The notes under the pieces are model-generated. The model saw only the letters and a program-made list of their open reading frames with translations. It was not told the DNA's origin and did no database searches. The translations under genes were made by a program, and so were the position numbers. This document shows, in pieces, positions 53,985 to 61,943 of a stretch of 64,000 bases of DNA; the stretch's first letter is position 1; the number at the start of each line of letters is the position of its first letter. The stretch comes from Ramlibacter alkalitolerans (lineage in GTDB: Bacteria > Pseudomonadota > Gammaproteobacteria > Burkholderiales > Burkholderiaceae_C). The DNA is taken from assembly GCF_016722765.1 (NCBI RefSeq), contig NZ_JAEQND010000013.1, positions 1-64,000 on the forward strand, in the 5' to 3' direction.

Positions 53985-55466
53985 ATGGACGAAATGCTCT
54001 ATTACGAGGAAGCACTGCGCAAAGAGGTGTTTCCCGCGCTCGAAGCCGAGGGCTACCAGTGCAGTGTCACGGTCACTCCAAGCGACCGCTGGAAGCTGCG
54101 CCAAGAGGTCGCCAAGGAGCTGCCTGGCGGCCTGCGGCTTGGTCTCGTCAAGGAGCTCCTACAGGACGAGGCGGGAAGCGACGGCCTGAGCCGCCGCTGC
54201 GCGCTCGTGCTCCAGGATGCCACATTGGCGCCCGAGTCGAACGTGAACGCCGCCTTGAGGTGGGCGCAGTCGTATGCCCCGCTGGCCGGTGTCAATCGCG
54301 TGTGGTCCATGCTGGGCCTGGCGTGTGACTCTGCGCCGTGGGCCATGCGGTCGCTGGACCCCGACGAGGCACAGCAGCTGGGCTCGATGACCACCGTTGC
54401 GCCCTTCGAGAGCATCGCGGCCAGCACCGCTCGCCAAGAGCACTTGTCCAGGACCTTGGCCGTCATGCGGCCGGTGCTGGAGTTCATCGGCGACGCTCTA
54501 GCGCACGGATTTGCACCGGACAACTCCGAAATCACGGCGTTCAGGGCCCTGCTCGCTGACCGTGGTTTGCCGGCGGGGTCCAAGTTCCCATTCACGGTGG
54601 ACGTATTCGCGGCCGCCGACGTCGGTGACGTTCTGCGGGTGCAGTGGGGCCCCGGGTTCGAGACAACGGTGCAGCCCCTCGTTGTGCCCGAAAGCGACTT
54701 TCCCCCGGATGTCGTGGGCGTAGAAGGGCCCGAGCTGGAGCTCCCAGAGGGCACCTCGCCGATGGATGCCTTGGCGCAAGGGAAGGCTTGGCTGGCCGCC
54801 AATCGCGACGCGCTGGCAGACAAGGCGCTAGAGCGCAACCTGCTTCGGCTGCTGCCCTCTGGAAACCGGGAAATCCTGGGCGCGACGGCCACGGAGCTGA
54901 AGGTGCAGTTCAAGCGCAAGTACACGAACGCAAGCTTCCGGCCCACGACGAGGAAAGTGACTGCGAAGTTCGAGCTCGAAAACGGCCAAGTCGTGAGCAT
55001 GACACCTTCCGGCCAGGACTTGGCGACGGAGCTGAAGCTCGCCACCAACGGGCGTCCCGCGCGCCTGGAAGACACCCTCAAGGAGTGGGCACAAGGCGTC
55101 TTGGACTCTGCGGAGTTCATGCGCACGCAGGTGTTCCCTGGGTTTCGCGCGCAGGTCAGCGGCGCCGACCCGAAGAAAGTATTGCTGCACTGGGACAACC
55201 CGAAGGACCCCGCCAACCCGAAAATCGCCTACTGCGACCTGTCGGGAAAGCTCCCTGCTCCCGTTCACGTGGAGCTGGAAGGCGTCGTGCGGCGGTATCT
55301 CTCCGGGATGGACGAGCTCAGCGCCGACCTCAGTGGCTGGCAGCGGCCCGTGAGCCCCACGCAGGTTTGTCCTCTGGGGCATGTCCTGCCGGTCCTGCCG
55401 TTCCAGGCGGCCGCCGAAGTCGCTCCGAAGAAAGCGCGCTCCCGCGCCAAGGACCTGGGGCGGTAG
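53985..55466 (+). CDS. Large soluble protein, paralogue of 52512
   Basis: 493 aa. It has the same arrangement as its neighbour: GQAWLAANRDALADKALERNL-like helix, AQGVLDSAEFMRTQVFPGFRAQVSGADPKKVLLHWDNPKDPANPKIAYCDLSG and a QAAAEVAPKK(A/T)R(S/T)RAK tail that is nearly identical in both. This tail is the best conserved part. No known motif. Tandem duplication is clear, and divergence is high elsewhere. The DNA ligase gene starts 10 nt after its stop. Confidence 0.75.
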   Translation: MDEMLYYEEALRKEVFPALEAEGYQCSVTVTPSDRWKLRQEVAKELPGGLRLGLVKELLQDEAGSDGLSRRCALVLQDATLAPESNVNAALRWAQSYAPLAGVNRVWSMLGLACDSAPWAMRSLDPDEAQQLGSMTTVAPFESIAASTARQEHLSRTLAVMRPVLEFIGDALAHGFAPDNSEITAFRALLADRGLPAGSKFPFTVDVFAAADVGDVLRVQWGPGFETTVQPLVVPESDFPPDVVGVEGPELELPEGTSPMDALAQGKAWLAANRDALADKALERNLLRLLPSGNREILGATATELKVQFKRKYTNASFRPTTRKVTAKFELENGQVVSMTPSGQDLATELKLATNGRPARLEDTLKEWAQGVLDSAEFMRTQVFPGFRAQVSGADPKKVLLHWDNPKDPANPKIAYCDLSGKLPAPVHVELEGVVRRYLSGMDELSADLSGWQRPVSPTQVCPLGHVLPVLPFQAAAEVAPKKARSRAKDLGR

Positions 55467-55476
55467 AGTCGCGGGG

Positions 55477-56145
55477 ATGGCCCCGCCCGCGAGCCCGCCT
55501 GCTCCCCCGCTCCACATTGACAGCATCCGGCCGATGCAGGCGCCGGAAGGCAGTCGCCCCGCCTTCAGCTCGCCCGACTGGCTCTATGAGGTCAAGTTCG
55601 ACGGCTATCGCACCTTGGCGGCTTTCGGGGGCGGCCAGCCCGTGCAGCTGCGCACGAAAAGCGGAGCGGACTGCACGAAGTGGTACCCGGAAGTCTGCGA
55701 GGTGCTGGCGAAAATTCCGGGCGGCCCCTATGTGGTGGACGGCGAGGCTGCGGTGCTGGACGACCTTGGAAGAAGTGATTTCGAGCGCCTGCACGCCCGT
55801 GCACGCCGGCGCAGATGGGTCGCCGGCGCTCCGGTGACGCTGTGCGCGTTCGACCTGCTGGTGGACAACGGCGAGAACGTCATGGGCCTGCCTCTGGCGG
55901 AGCGCAAGGAGCGCCTGGCGCGCGTGCTGCGCAACGTGCCGCAGACGTCAGTGCTGTTGGTGCTGGACCTGCCCGCGGAAGCACGCCTGTTCCAAGAATT
56001 CGTTCTGGGGCTCGAACTGGAAGGCTTCATGGCCAAGAAGCGCGTGAGCACCTACCAGCAAGGCACCCGCAGCGCCGACTGGCTGAAGATAAAGCGCCCG
56101 GGCGCCGTGCCGCCGCAACGCTTCGAGCGTCGGCGCACGAAGTAA
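55477..56145 (+). CDS. Minimal ATP-dependent DNA ligase (LigD-like adenylation domain)
   Basis: 222 aa from ATG 55477. Motif I is YEVKFDGYR (nucleophile K40), motif III-like VVDGEAAVLDD (87-96), motif IV EGFMAKKR (182-189), motif V WLKIKRPG (202-209). It matches the ligase domain of bacterial LigD and small accessory ligases, but there is no OB-fold domain after motif V and no polymerase or phosphoesterase domain. Ligases join DNA nicks; without an OB domain activity might be reduced or need a partner. A helicase gene (DinG) follows 700 bp downstream. Confidence 0.85.
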   Translation: MAPPASPPAPPLHIDSIRPMQAPEGSRPAFSSPDWLYEVKFDGYRTLAAFGGGQPVQLRTKSGADCTKWYPEVCEVLAKIPGGPYVVDGEAAVLDDLGRSDFERLHARARRRRWVAGAPVTLCAFDLLVDNGENVMGLPLAERKERLARVLRNVPQTSVLLVLDLPAEARLFQEFVLGLELEGFMAKKRVSTYQQGTRSADWLKIKRPGAVPPQRFERRRTK

Positions 56146-56153
56146 GGCAAACA

Positions 56154-56182
56154 GCACACCTGCCAGGCCCGGATGTCTATAC
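56154..56182 (+). promoter_or_regulatory. CTAYAC-class promoter before 56213
   Basis: GCACAC (56154-56159), 17 bp, CTATAC (56177-56182), then G. Confidence 0.75.
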
Positions 56183-56212
56183 GAGGGGAGACAACAAGAA
56201 AGGATGGCGAAA

Positions 56213-56590
56213 ATGTCTGACCGCCCCATGCTCGTGGAAGACCTCATCGCTTTCCTGAGCACCAAGAACCCCAAGGCACCCGTGCTGTTCGTGAACGAGG
56301 GCAATCAGTTCCTGGTGGCCAAGCAGGTGGTGCCGTATCCGAACCTGCCCGAAGAAGACAGGGCCCAGGCAGCTGCATTGGGCATCGACCTGCCGCTGCC
56401 CGCAATGAAGGTCCGGGACGAGACACGAGGCACCATGTATCTCGGCGCGCCGCTGGAGACGGACCAGTTCCTGAAGTTCGTCTGCAAGATGGGCTCGCTC
56501 ACGATGGAGTTCAGCTGCGAGCAGGACGTTGTGATGCTGACAGGAAAGGTATTTCACAAGGAAGAAGCGCCGCAGAGCGCTACCCCCTGA
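56213..56590 (+). CDS. Soluble protein, unknown
   Basis: 125 aa from ATG 56213 (MSDRPMLVEDLIAFLSTKNPKAPVLFVNEGNQF), preferred over ATG 56204 because AAAGGA fits it better. Alternating hydrophobic residues and charged turns, then LKFVCKMGSLTMEFSCEQDVVMLTGKVFHKEEAP. No membrane segment or known motif. Own promoter and a terminator behind: monocistronic. Confidence 0.65.
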   Translation: MSDRPMLVEDLIAFLSTKNPKAPVLFVNEGNQFLVAKQVVPYPNLPEEDRAQAAALGIDLPLPAMKVRDETRGTMYLGAPLETDQFLKFVCKMGSLTMEFSCEQDVVMLTGKVFHKEEAPQSATP

Positions 56591-56616
56591 AGGACACGTT
56601 CTCCAGACCCTGTTAG

Positions 56617-56680
56617 TGGCCCCTCATGGGGCCGACAAGAAAGCCGCCCTGGTGTTGCACCTCGGCGGCTCTTTTTATTT
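56617..56680 (+). terminator. Hairpin pair and rho-independent terminator
   Basis: GGCCCC-TCAT-GGGGCC (56617-56632) and then an AAGCCGCC...GGCGGCT stem (56641-56670) followed by CTTTTTATTT. It ends the unit at 56590. Confidence 0.85.
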
Positions 56681-56788
56681 GCTGCCCGACGCGTAACGGG
56701 CGCCGCGGTCCCCTGTCGAAATTCCACAGCACTTCCTGACCGCCTGGCCTTCTGCAGGCGGTTTTGCTCCCCGGAGCTGCCGGGGCGA

Positions 56789-56817
56789 GCACGCGCCGGG
56801 AAGTGCCGTTGCTATAC
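56789..56817 (+). promoter_or_regulatory. CTAYAC-class promoter of the DinG gene
   Basis: GCACGC (56789-56794), 17 bp, CTATAC (56812-56817), then G. Confidence 0.8.
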
Positions 56818-56859
56818 GACTTGTCATCAACAAAAACAACTTCTTTGGGGACTAGCGCG

Positions 56860-59031
56860 ATGGGCTCTGTCGTCACTTTCAAGCCGAACAAAACGCCTGC
56901 GAAGGACTCCATCTCGGTGGCCTACGCGGCGCTTGTTGCGCAGGGCCTGTCGCCCCGGCCTGAGCAGGAGCAGCTGTCCCGCGACATCTTCCTGTCCTTC
57001 ATGGAAGGCAAGCCCTACGCCGCCGAAGCGCCCACCGGAACCGGCAAGACGCTGGCATACCTGATTGGCGCCCTCGCCGCGCGCGAGGCATTCAACGCAC
57101 CCGTGGTGGTTGCTACGGCGACCATTGCGTTGCAAGAACAAATCATCAACAACGACCTGCCCCTGCTGGCCAAGACCGGCCTCGTCAAGAGCGGCAGCTT
57201 CGCCGTGGCCAAAGGGCGCGGCCGCTACTTCTGCCCTCAATCCGCCGTGCGCTTTCTGGAAAGCGGGGGTGAAGTGACGGGCAAGCGCGGCGTTCAGCCC
57301 GGCCAGCACGACATGTTCGACTCCGGTGCCGTCGACCAAGGCGCGGACTACTACGACGCGCAGAAGCTGATGGAAGCCTGGGACACCAACGAGTGGGACG
57401 GTGACTCGGACAGCCTCAAGACCAAGACGCCCAAGGTGTGGCGTATCGTGCAGGCCTGCGCCGACACCTGCCTGAACAAACGCTGCGACTTCTACGAGCA
57501 GTGCCCGTTCTTCAAGGACCGCGCCAAGCTCGCGGTTGCCGACATCATCGTTGCTAACCACGACCTCGTGTTCGCCGACCTGGCCATGTCCCTCGAGGAC
57601 AAGGACAGCGGCGTGTTCCCGACCGAGCGCTACATGCTGGTGGTCGATGAAGCGCACCACATCGGCGACAAGGCTATCAAGCTGGGCGAGGCGAAACTGG
57701 ACGCGCTGAGCGCCGACGAGAACCTCAAGGGCATCGACGTGCTCGCGCAGCGCGCGTTCAAGCTGAAAAAGCTGTCCGCCAGCCTGCGCCGCAAAGGCAT
57801 CGCGCCCTCGAACTTCGAAACGAAGCGCTATGCGGAGTCCTGCCGCGCAGTTCGCAACGCGCTGCTGGCGCTGGAGTTCGAGCCGCGCAAGGAAGTCCTG
57901 CGCTTTGCCGCCGGCGGGGTGCCCGCGCAAATCATCGAACCCGTGACGTTCTACATGAACGAGGCCAAGGTGCTTCGCAGCATCCTGTCGGAGACCGCGC
58001 AGCTCATTCGGCACCACAAGACGGACGAAAAGGACGCGGCGCAGGAGTCCGCCATCCTGTTCGAGCTCACCGGCTGGCTCGGTCGCCTGGCCGGCAACAT
58101 CCGCGCCGCCGAGGACTTCCTGTCCGCCAAGAACCTGGCGCGCTGGGCATTTCGCCGCGACACCGAAGAAGGCACCGTCGGCCGGCTGGCGCTGCACGTC
58201 TGCCCCCTGGACGGGGTGGAGTTGCTGACCAAAGTGCTCTGGGAGAACGAGCGCTGCTCCTCGGCCCTTGTGTCGGCCACCCTGCGCGACATCAACGAGG
58301 GCTTCGACCGCTTCAAGCTGGCCACCGGCCTGCCCGCGGACGCCCGCACGCGCGTGTACCCGTACGTGCTGCCGTACCAGAACAGCACGCTGTGCCTGCC
58401 GTCCATGGAAAACACCCCCAAGGACGCCGGCTTCCAGAAAGAAATGGAAGGCAAGCTGCTCGAGGCCATCGAACCGAGCGAGGCCACCCTGGTGCTTTTC
58501 AACTCGCGTGCCATGATGCTGGCGACGGTCAAGGCCCTGGAGAACGCGTTCGGCAGGGACAAGGTGCTGGTGCAGGACTCCACCAGCATGCAGCAGCTGC
58601 TCGCAAGCCACCGCGCGCGCATCGACGCCGGCAAGGGAAGCATCCTGCTGGGCGTGCAGAAGATGGCCGAAGGCCTGGACCTGCCGGGCGACTACCTCAC
58701 GCACCTGGTCATCACGCGCCTGCCGTTCGGCGTGCCGGATACCCCTGTGGAGCAGGAGCGCCAGGAGCAGGTTGGCAGCAAGTATTTCAGCGAGTACCTC
58801 GTGCCGGACGCCCTGCTGCGCCTCGTGCAGATGGTCGGCCGCCTCGTTCGCCGCGAGACCGACGTGGGACGCATCACGCTGCTGGACAGCCGGGCACGCA
58901 ACACGGCCTGGGGTCGCAAGATGCTCAAGGTGCTGCCGCCGTTCCGGGTCACGACGAACCTGAAGCCTGCGGCCTCGCCGAGCGCCGCCCCTTCCGCAGC
59001 GACCGTGGCGAGCATCCGCCGCGTCGCCTGA
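56860..59031 (+). CDS. dinG: DinG-family ATP-dependent helicase
   Basis: 723 aa from ATG 56860; the upstream codons lie in the promoter. Helicase motifs: Walker A APTGTGKT (57-64), VVDEAHH (261-267) and a C-terminal LVQMVGRLVRRETDVGRITLLDSR. An iron-sulphur domain is indicated by cysteines 125, 200, 204, 209 and 215 (FCPQ; CADTCLNKRCDFYEQC). DinG unwinds DNA 5' to 3' and resolves R-loops and G-quadruplex structures in damage responses. Plasmid-borne DinG has also been linked to type IV CRISPR, but no Cas gene or array is here. Confidence 0.92.
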   Translation: MGSVVTFKPNKTPAKDSISVAYAALVAQGLSPRPEQEQLSRDIFLSFMEGKPYAAEAPTGTGKTLAYLIGALAAREAFNAPVVVATATIALQEQIINNDLPLLAKTGLVKSGSFAVAKGRGRYFCPQSAVRFLESGGEVTGKRGVQPGQHDMFDSGAVDQGADYYDAQKLMEAWDTNEWDGDSDSLKTKTPKVWRIVQACADTCLNKRCDFYEQCPFFKDRAKLAVADIIVANHDLVFADLAMSLEDKDSGVFPTERYMLVVDEAHHIGDKAIKLGEAKLDALSADENLKGIDVLAQRAFKLKKLSASLRRKGIAPSNFETKRYAESCRAVRNALLALEFEPRKEVLRFAAGGVPAQIIEPVTFYMNEAKVLRSILSETAQLIRHHKTDEKDAAQESAILFELTGWLGRLAGNIRAAEDFLSAKNLARWAFRRDTEEGTVGRLALHVCPLDGVELLTKVLWENERCSSALVSATLRDINEGFDRFKLATGLPADARTRVYPYVLPYQNSTLCLPSMENTPKDAGFQKEMEGKLLEAIEPSEATLVLFNSRAMMLATVKALENAFGRDKVLVQDSTSMQQLLASHRARIDAGKGSILLGVQKMAEGLDLPGDYLTHLVITRLPFGVPDTPVEQERQEQVGSKYFSEYLVPDALLRLVQMVGRLVRRETDVGRITLLDSRARNTAWGRKMLKVLPPFRVTTNLKPAASPSAAPSAATVASIRRVA

Positions 59032-59128
59032 GGACGGCGCATAGCTGGCGCAATGCTTGTCGGCCACGAATGTCAAAAGCGGGTGCGCGGACAAACCGCG
59101 CACGCCCCCTCAATACCACTGAAGCACC

Positions 59129-59380
59129 ATGAAACTCGGAAAAGTCACCTCGAACGAAGCCGTCGAACGCGTCGCCTTTACCTTCAAGAAGGGCACCGTC
59201 GAAGACCTGAAGAAGTACCAGGCCTACTACCAGGCCACCTACGGCGAGCCCATCACGGCCGGCCACATGGCCGAGGAAATCCTCAAGGCCTTCATGAGCG
59301 GGGACAAGGACTTCCAGAAGTTCGTGGCGAAGGTCGCCGCCCCTGCCGCGGCGCCTGCGGCCGGCCCCGCCGCGCAGTAA
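59129..59380 (+). CDS. DUF2274-like small protein
   Basis: 83 aa from ATG 59129: MKLGKVTSNEAVERVAFTFKKGTVEDLKKYQAYYQATYGEPITAGHMAEEILKAFMSGDKDFQKFVAK then an Ala/Pro tail. The short strand, helix YQAYYQATYGEPI and EILKAFMSGDKDFQKF fit the DUF2274 pattern, a family usually found next to plasmid transfer genes; the match is by eye. The leader contains GCATAGC, a reversed -10 box. No transfer genes are next to it here. Confidence 0.65.
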   Translation: MKLGKVTSNEAVERVAFTFKKGTVEDLKKYQAYYQATYGEPITAGHMAEEILKAFMSGDKDFQKFVAKVAAPAAAPAAGPAAQ

Positions 59381-59413
59381 TGGGGAAGTGCTCAGAGCGC
59401 CTTTCCGCTCTCA

Positions 59414-59442
59414 GCACTCGTGAAATGGGGCGGTAGCTACAC
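59414..59442 (+). promoter_or_regulatory. CTAYAC-class promoter before 59470
   Basis: GCACTC (59414-59419), 17 bp, CTACAC (59437-59442), then G. Confidence 0.8.
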
Positions 59443-59469
59443 GTTGGACAACCTCTCGGAGCCCCGCGA

Positions 59470-59850
59470 ATGTCCACCCGTAAGCGCCCGCCCACCAAGC
59501 TTGCCATTGGAGCCTACGGCTTCACCGTCTCGCGCATGAGTGAAGAAGCCGCGCGCAAGGCGGGCGTCTTCGGCGAAACGGACCTGCACAACCAGGACGT
59601 TGCCATCAACTTCGGCAACACCGACCAGACGGTCGCCAACACCTTCCTGCACGAGGCCCTGCACGGCGTGCACTGGGTCAGCGGCCTGGAAGACAAGCCC
59701 CTGGAAGAAGAGTTCACCCGGCAGGGTGCCAACGGCATCTGCGAACTGTTTCGCCGCAATCCGAAGGCCATGGCCTGGTGGCTGGCCACCCTCGACCCAA
59801 AGGCGGCGCGTGAGTTCGCCACCGCACTGAGCGCGCACCTCGCCGCATGA
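59470..59850 (+). CDS. Small HExxH metallopeptidase-like protein
   Basis: 126 aa from ATG 59470. FLHEALHGVHWV carries H61-E-A-L-H65, an HExxH zinc-binding motif; EEEFTRQGANGICELFRRNP offers a glutamate about 20-25 residues later for a third ligand, as in ImmA/IrrE-like or SprT-like minimal peptidases. Target not known. It has no signal peptide, so it acts in the cytoplasm. The exported-protein gene at 59869 follows 18 nt after the stop and shares the promoter. Confidence 0.72.
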   Translation: MSTRKRPPTKLAIGAYGFTVSRMSEEAARKAGVFGETDLHNQDVAINFGNTDQTVANTFLHEALHGVHWVSGLEDKPLEEEFTRQGANGICELFRRNPKAMAWWLATLDPKAAREFATALSAHLAA

Positions 59851-59868
59851 ACTGAGAGCGCAGCCGAA

Positions 59869-60738
59869 ATGAAACCGAACCGAACACTCGCTGTGCTGCT
59901 TGCCGGTGCATTGACCGCATCGAGCGCGGCCCCGGCTGGTGCTCCCAACCCCTTGTCGTTCAAGATGGTGACGAAGCAGGGACTCGACGCCGCCGTGATT
60001 TCCCATGCAGTGAAGACCATCGAGCGCGGGCACGCGCGCGCAATGGGCCGACTTTCGGAAGGCACGCTGCGCCAGCTTGACGCGCTGGAGATGGCGGACC
60101 CCTTCGAGCACGGCCCGTTTCCCCCGAACGAGCTGCCCGGGATGACGTGGGCCATGCGCGGCATCGACTCCGACACGAGCCTGCTGTGCGTTAGCTTCAG
60201 GGTGCCTTCAGCCGACGCATGGGTGAAAGCGCTCAAGGGCCTCACGAATGTTGGCATGAGCGCCGCGGACGCAAACACGTGCAGCGAGCTCCCGGGTTAC
60301 GGAGTGCCGCCGGCCGCGTACCCCACGCTAATCACAGGGGTCAAGGTTCTTGACCGCCGCGATGTTCCGCTGCCGACGGTTATTCCCGAAGGCATCCGAA
60401 TTGATGGTGCGGATGCCACGGCGGTGATGGGACCCGGTGTCATCCTGCGCAGTGGCGCACAGGGCGGCTATACCGACCTGGTTCTCACGAACCAAGCGGT
60501 AGTCCTCGAAGACGGCGCCGCCGGAGAGCCGGCGAATCCGCGCCTGAGCATCTCCAGCGTGGAGTTGCGGCCCGGATTCGGGCAGGCCAACGATTGCGGA
60601 GAGTTGCACGTCGGTGCGAGCTGCAGAATTCGGCTTTCCTACGACGGCTTGGCCGGCGACTACCGCGTCGGCAGCCTGCGCCTGGAGTTCAGCGACGGCA
60701 GCGTCGCAGTCATCGGCCTGCTTGGCAGGACACGGTAA
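59869..60738 (+). CDS. Exported protein with C-terminal immunoglobulin-like domain
   Basis: 289 aa with signal peptide (MKPNRTLAVLLAGALTASSAAPAGA). Several cysteines (LLCVSF, NTCSEL, NDCGELHVGASCRI). The C-terminal 65 residues, LSISSVELRPGFGQANDCGELHVGASCRIRLSYDG...GSLRLEFSDGSVAVIGLLGR, resemble the SPD2/choice-of-anchor-D type domains of the protein at 17252. Also shares the pattern of paired cysteines with it. Function unknown, probably outside the cytoplasm. Confidence 0.7.
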   Translation: MKPNRTLAVLLAGALTASSAAPAGAPNPLSFKMVTKQGLDAAVISHAVKTIERGHARAMGRLSEGTLRQLDALEMADPFEHGPFPPNELPGMTWAMRGIDSDTSLLCVSFRVPSADAWVKALKGLTNVGMSAADANTCSELPGYGVPPAAYPTLITGVKVLDRRDVPLPTVIPEGIRIDGADATAVMGPGVILRSGAQGGYTDLVLTNQAVVLEDGAAGEPANPRLSISSVELRPGFGQANDCGELHVGASCRIRLSYDGLAGDYRVGSLRLEFSDGSVAVIGLLGRTR

Positions 60739-60754
60739 CCCCCGCGCCGCAACG

Positions 60755-60780
60755 AAAAAGGGAGCCCTGCGGCTCCCTTC
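60755..60780. terminator. Bidirectional terminator
   Basis: GGGAGCC-CTGC-GGCTCCC hairpin flanked by AAAAA and TTC, between convergent genes ending at 60738 and 60802. Confidence 0.75.
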
Positions 60781-60801
60781 GCAATGCCCCACCGGTGGCG
60801 C

Positions 60802-61158
60802 TTAGTGCAGCGTGCGCTTGAAGCAGCTCACAGCGCACATGCGGCCGAAATGGACGGCCAGCACCCGGCGGTCCTTGTGCAGCAATTCGTGCACCGCCTT
60901 GGCGTCCGCCGCGGCTTCCTGCGAAGCGGCAAGCGTCGCGTTCCGGGTTGCGTCGGCCACACTCAGGGCCGCGCGCAGTTCCAGGCGCCGAGCAAGGTTC
61001 TCGGGCGTGGGGTCCGCGTCCAGTTCCAGGAGTTCGGCAGCGTCGTCGCCCATGGCGGCAAACTGGTCCAGAACGTCCTGGTCGAGTGCGTCGGCGCACT
61101 CTTCGAAGCTGCGCTCCGCAGCTTCCAGGGAATTGACGAATTTGGGGAACGACTGCAT
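60802..61158 (-). CDS. Helical protein, unknown
   Basis: 118 aa from ATG 61158. Almost wholly helical and acidic: AERSFEECADALDQDVLDQFAAMGDDAAELLELD then PENLARRLELRAALSVADATRNATLAASQEAAADAKAVHELL. Two C-terminal cysteines (FGRMCAVSCFKRTLH). No signal peptide. Own CTAYAC-class promoter, overlapping the end of the metalloprotein gene at 61218. Confidence 0.65.
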   Translation of the reverse strand: MQSFPKFVNSLEAAERSFEECADALDQDVLDQFAAMGDDAAELLELDADPTPENLARRLELRAALSVADATRNATLAASQEAAADAKAVHELLHKDRRVLAVHFGRMCAVSCFKRTLH

Positions 61159-61189
61159 GGTTTTTCTCCGTTCGGTGGGGCTTTAACTG

Positions 61190-61218
61190 GTGTAGGCACC
61201 AGCCCTTCAAATCGGTGC
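61190..61218 (-). promoter_or_regulatory. CTAYAC-class promoter before 61158
   Basis: Minus-strand GCACCG (61213-61218), 17 bp, CTACAC (61190-61195). The -35 box overlaps the stop codon of the gene ending at 61218. Confidence 0.85.
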
Positions 61219-61940
61219 TAATCCATGCCGGGCGGGGCGGAGAGCGCTGTGCGGTAGCTTCGTGCGCTGTAGACACTCAGCGTTGAGGCGAGTGTGAGGA
61301 TGCGAGACGGCTCAAGCCCGCGCCACTCGTCGGGACCGAACAGCGCAACATCCTGGAGCTCGAGCTGCTCCAGCGTCGGCACGGTGTAGTGCGTGTGCGC
61401 CTCGCCGGCCAGCAGGTACCACTCGTCGTAGCGCAGTGAGAGCACGGATTGCAGGTAGTGGTCCGCCTTCTCCGGCGCGAGCTTCGACATCCACAGCACC
61501 GCATAGACATCAGCGAAGGCCTCGTCCTGCAGGTCCTCGACAAGCTGAGCCTGCTTCTTGTCGGCCACGCCCACGCCCGTGGCCGGCCGCGGCTGGCTCC
61601 AGTTCGCGCAGTGGCCCTTCTCGTGCAGCATGACGAAGAGAGCCCCTTCTGCCAAGCTCAGGCCCGAAGCAGCGAATGCGCCGCGCTGCAGGAACTCGCC
61701 TCGCGGGTCATAGGTGACGCTGCAGCGAGAGGCCACCTGGTCATCGCGCAGCGTCAGGTGCATGAAGGCGTTGTCGGCACCCTGCTCCGGTCGGTAGCCT
61801 GAGACCAGCGGTCCCGGCAGGCTGCTGACCACCGCGACTGCGCGCGTGAGCTCCGGGATGCTTCCTTCTGCATTGCCCGTTGCGGATGTGAGTGCGGCCG
61901 CGAGGGACGCGGCCAGCAATGCGAATCGAAGCGCTCCCAT
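61218..61940 (-). CDS. Exported gluzincin-like metalloprotein, paralogue of 13358
   Basis: 240 aa with signal peptide (about 1-24). MLHEKGHCANW carries H106-E-K-G-H110, an HExxH zinc site; DLQDEAFADVYAVLWMSKLAPEKA, 40 residues on, corresponds to SESEADVAAIVWMAKRHPELK of the protein at 13358, so the acidic cluster may supply the third ligand. Periplasmic location is likely. It starts 3 nt after the stop of the winged-helix gene, so the two are co-translated. Confidence 0.78.
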   Translation of the reverse strand: MGALRFALLAASLAAALTSATGNAEGSIPELTRAVAVVSSLPGPLVSGYRPEQGADNAFMHLTLRDDQVASRCSVTYDPRGEFLQRGAFAASGLSLAEGALFVMLHEKGHCANWSQPRPATGVGVADKKQAQLVEDLQDEAFADVYAVLWMSKLAPEKADHYLQSVLSLRYDEWYLLAGEAHTHYTVPTLEQLELQDVALFGPDEWRGLEPSRILTLASTLSVYSARSYRTALSAPPGMD

Positions 61941-61943
61941 TCG

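Noticed and set aside
56860..59031. Type IV CRISPR locus around DinG
   Set aside because: No repeat-spacer array and no Csf genes are visible in the neighbourhood.
56827..59103. 758-residue open frame on the minus strand across the DinG gene
   Set aside because: It is the antisense shadow of a clearly recognised helicase gene; its sequence is rich in His, Arg and Gln as expected of GC-rich antisense frames.
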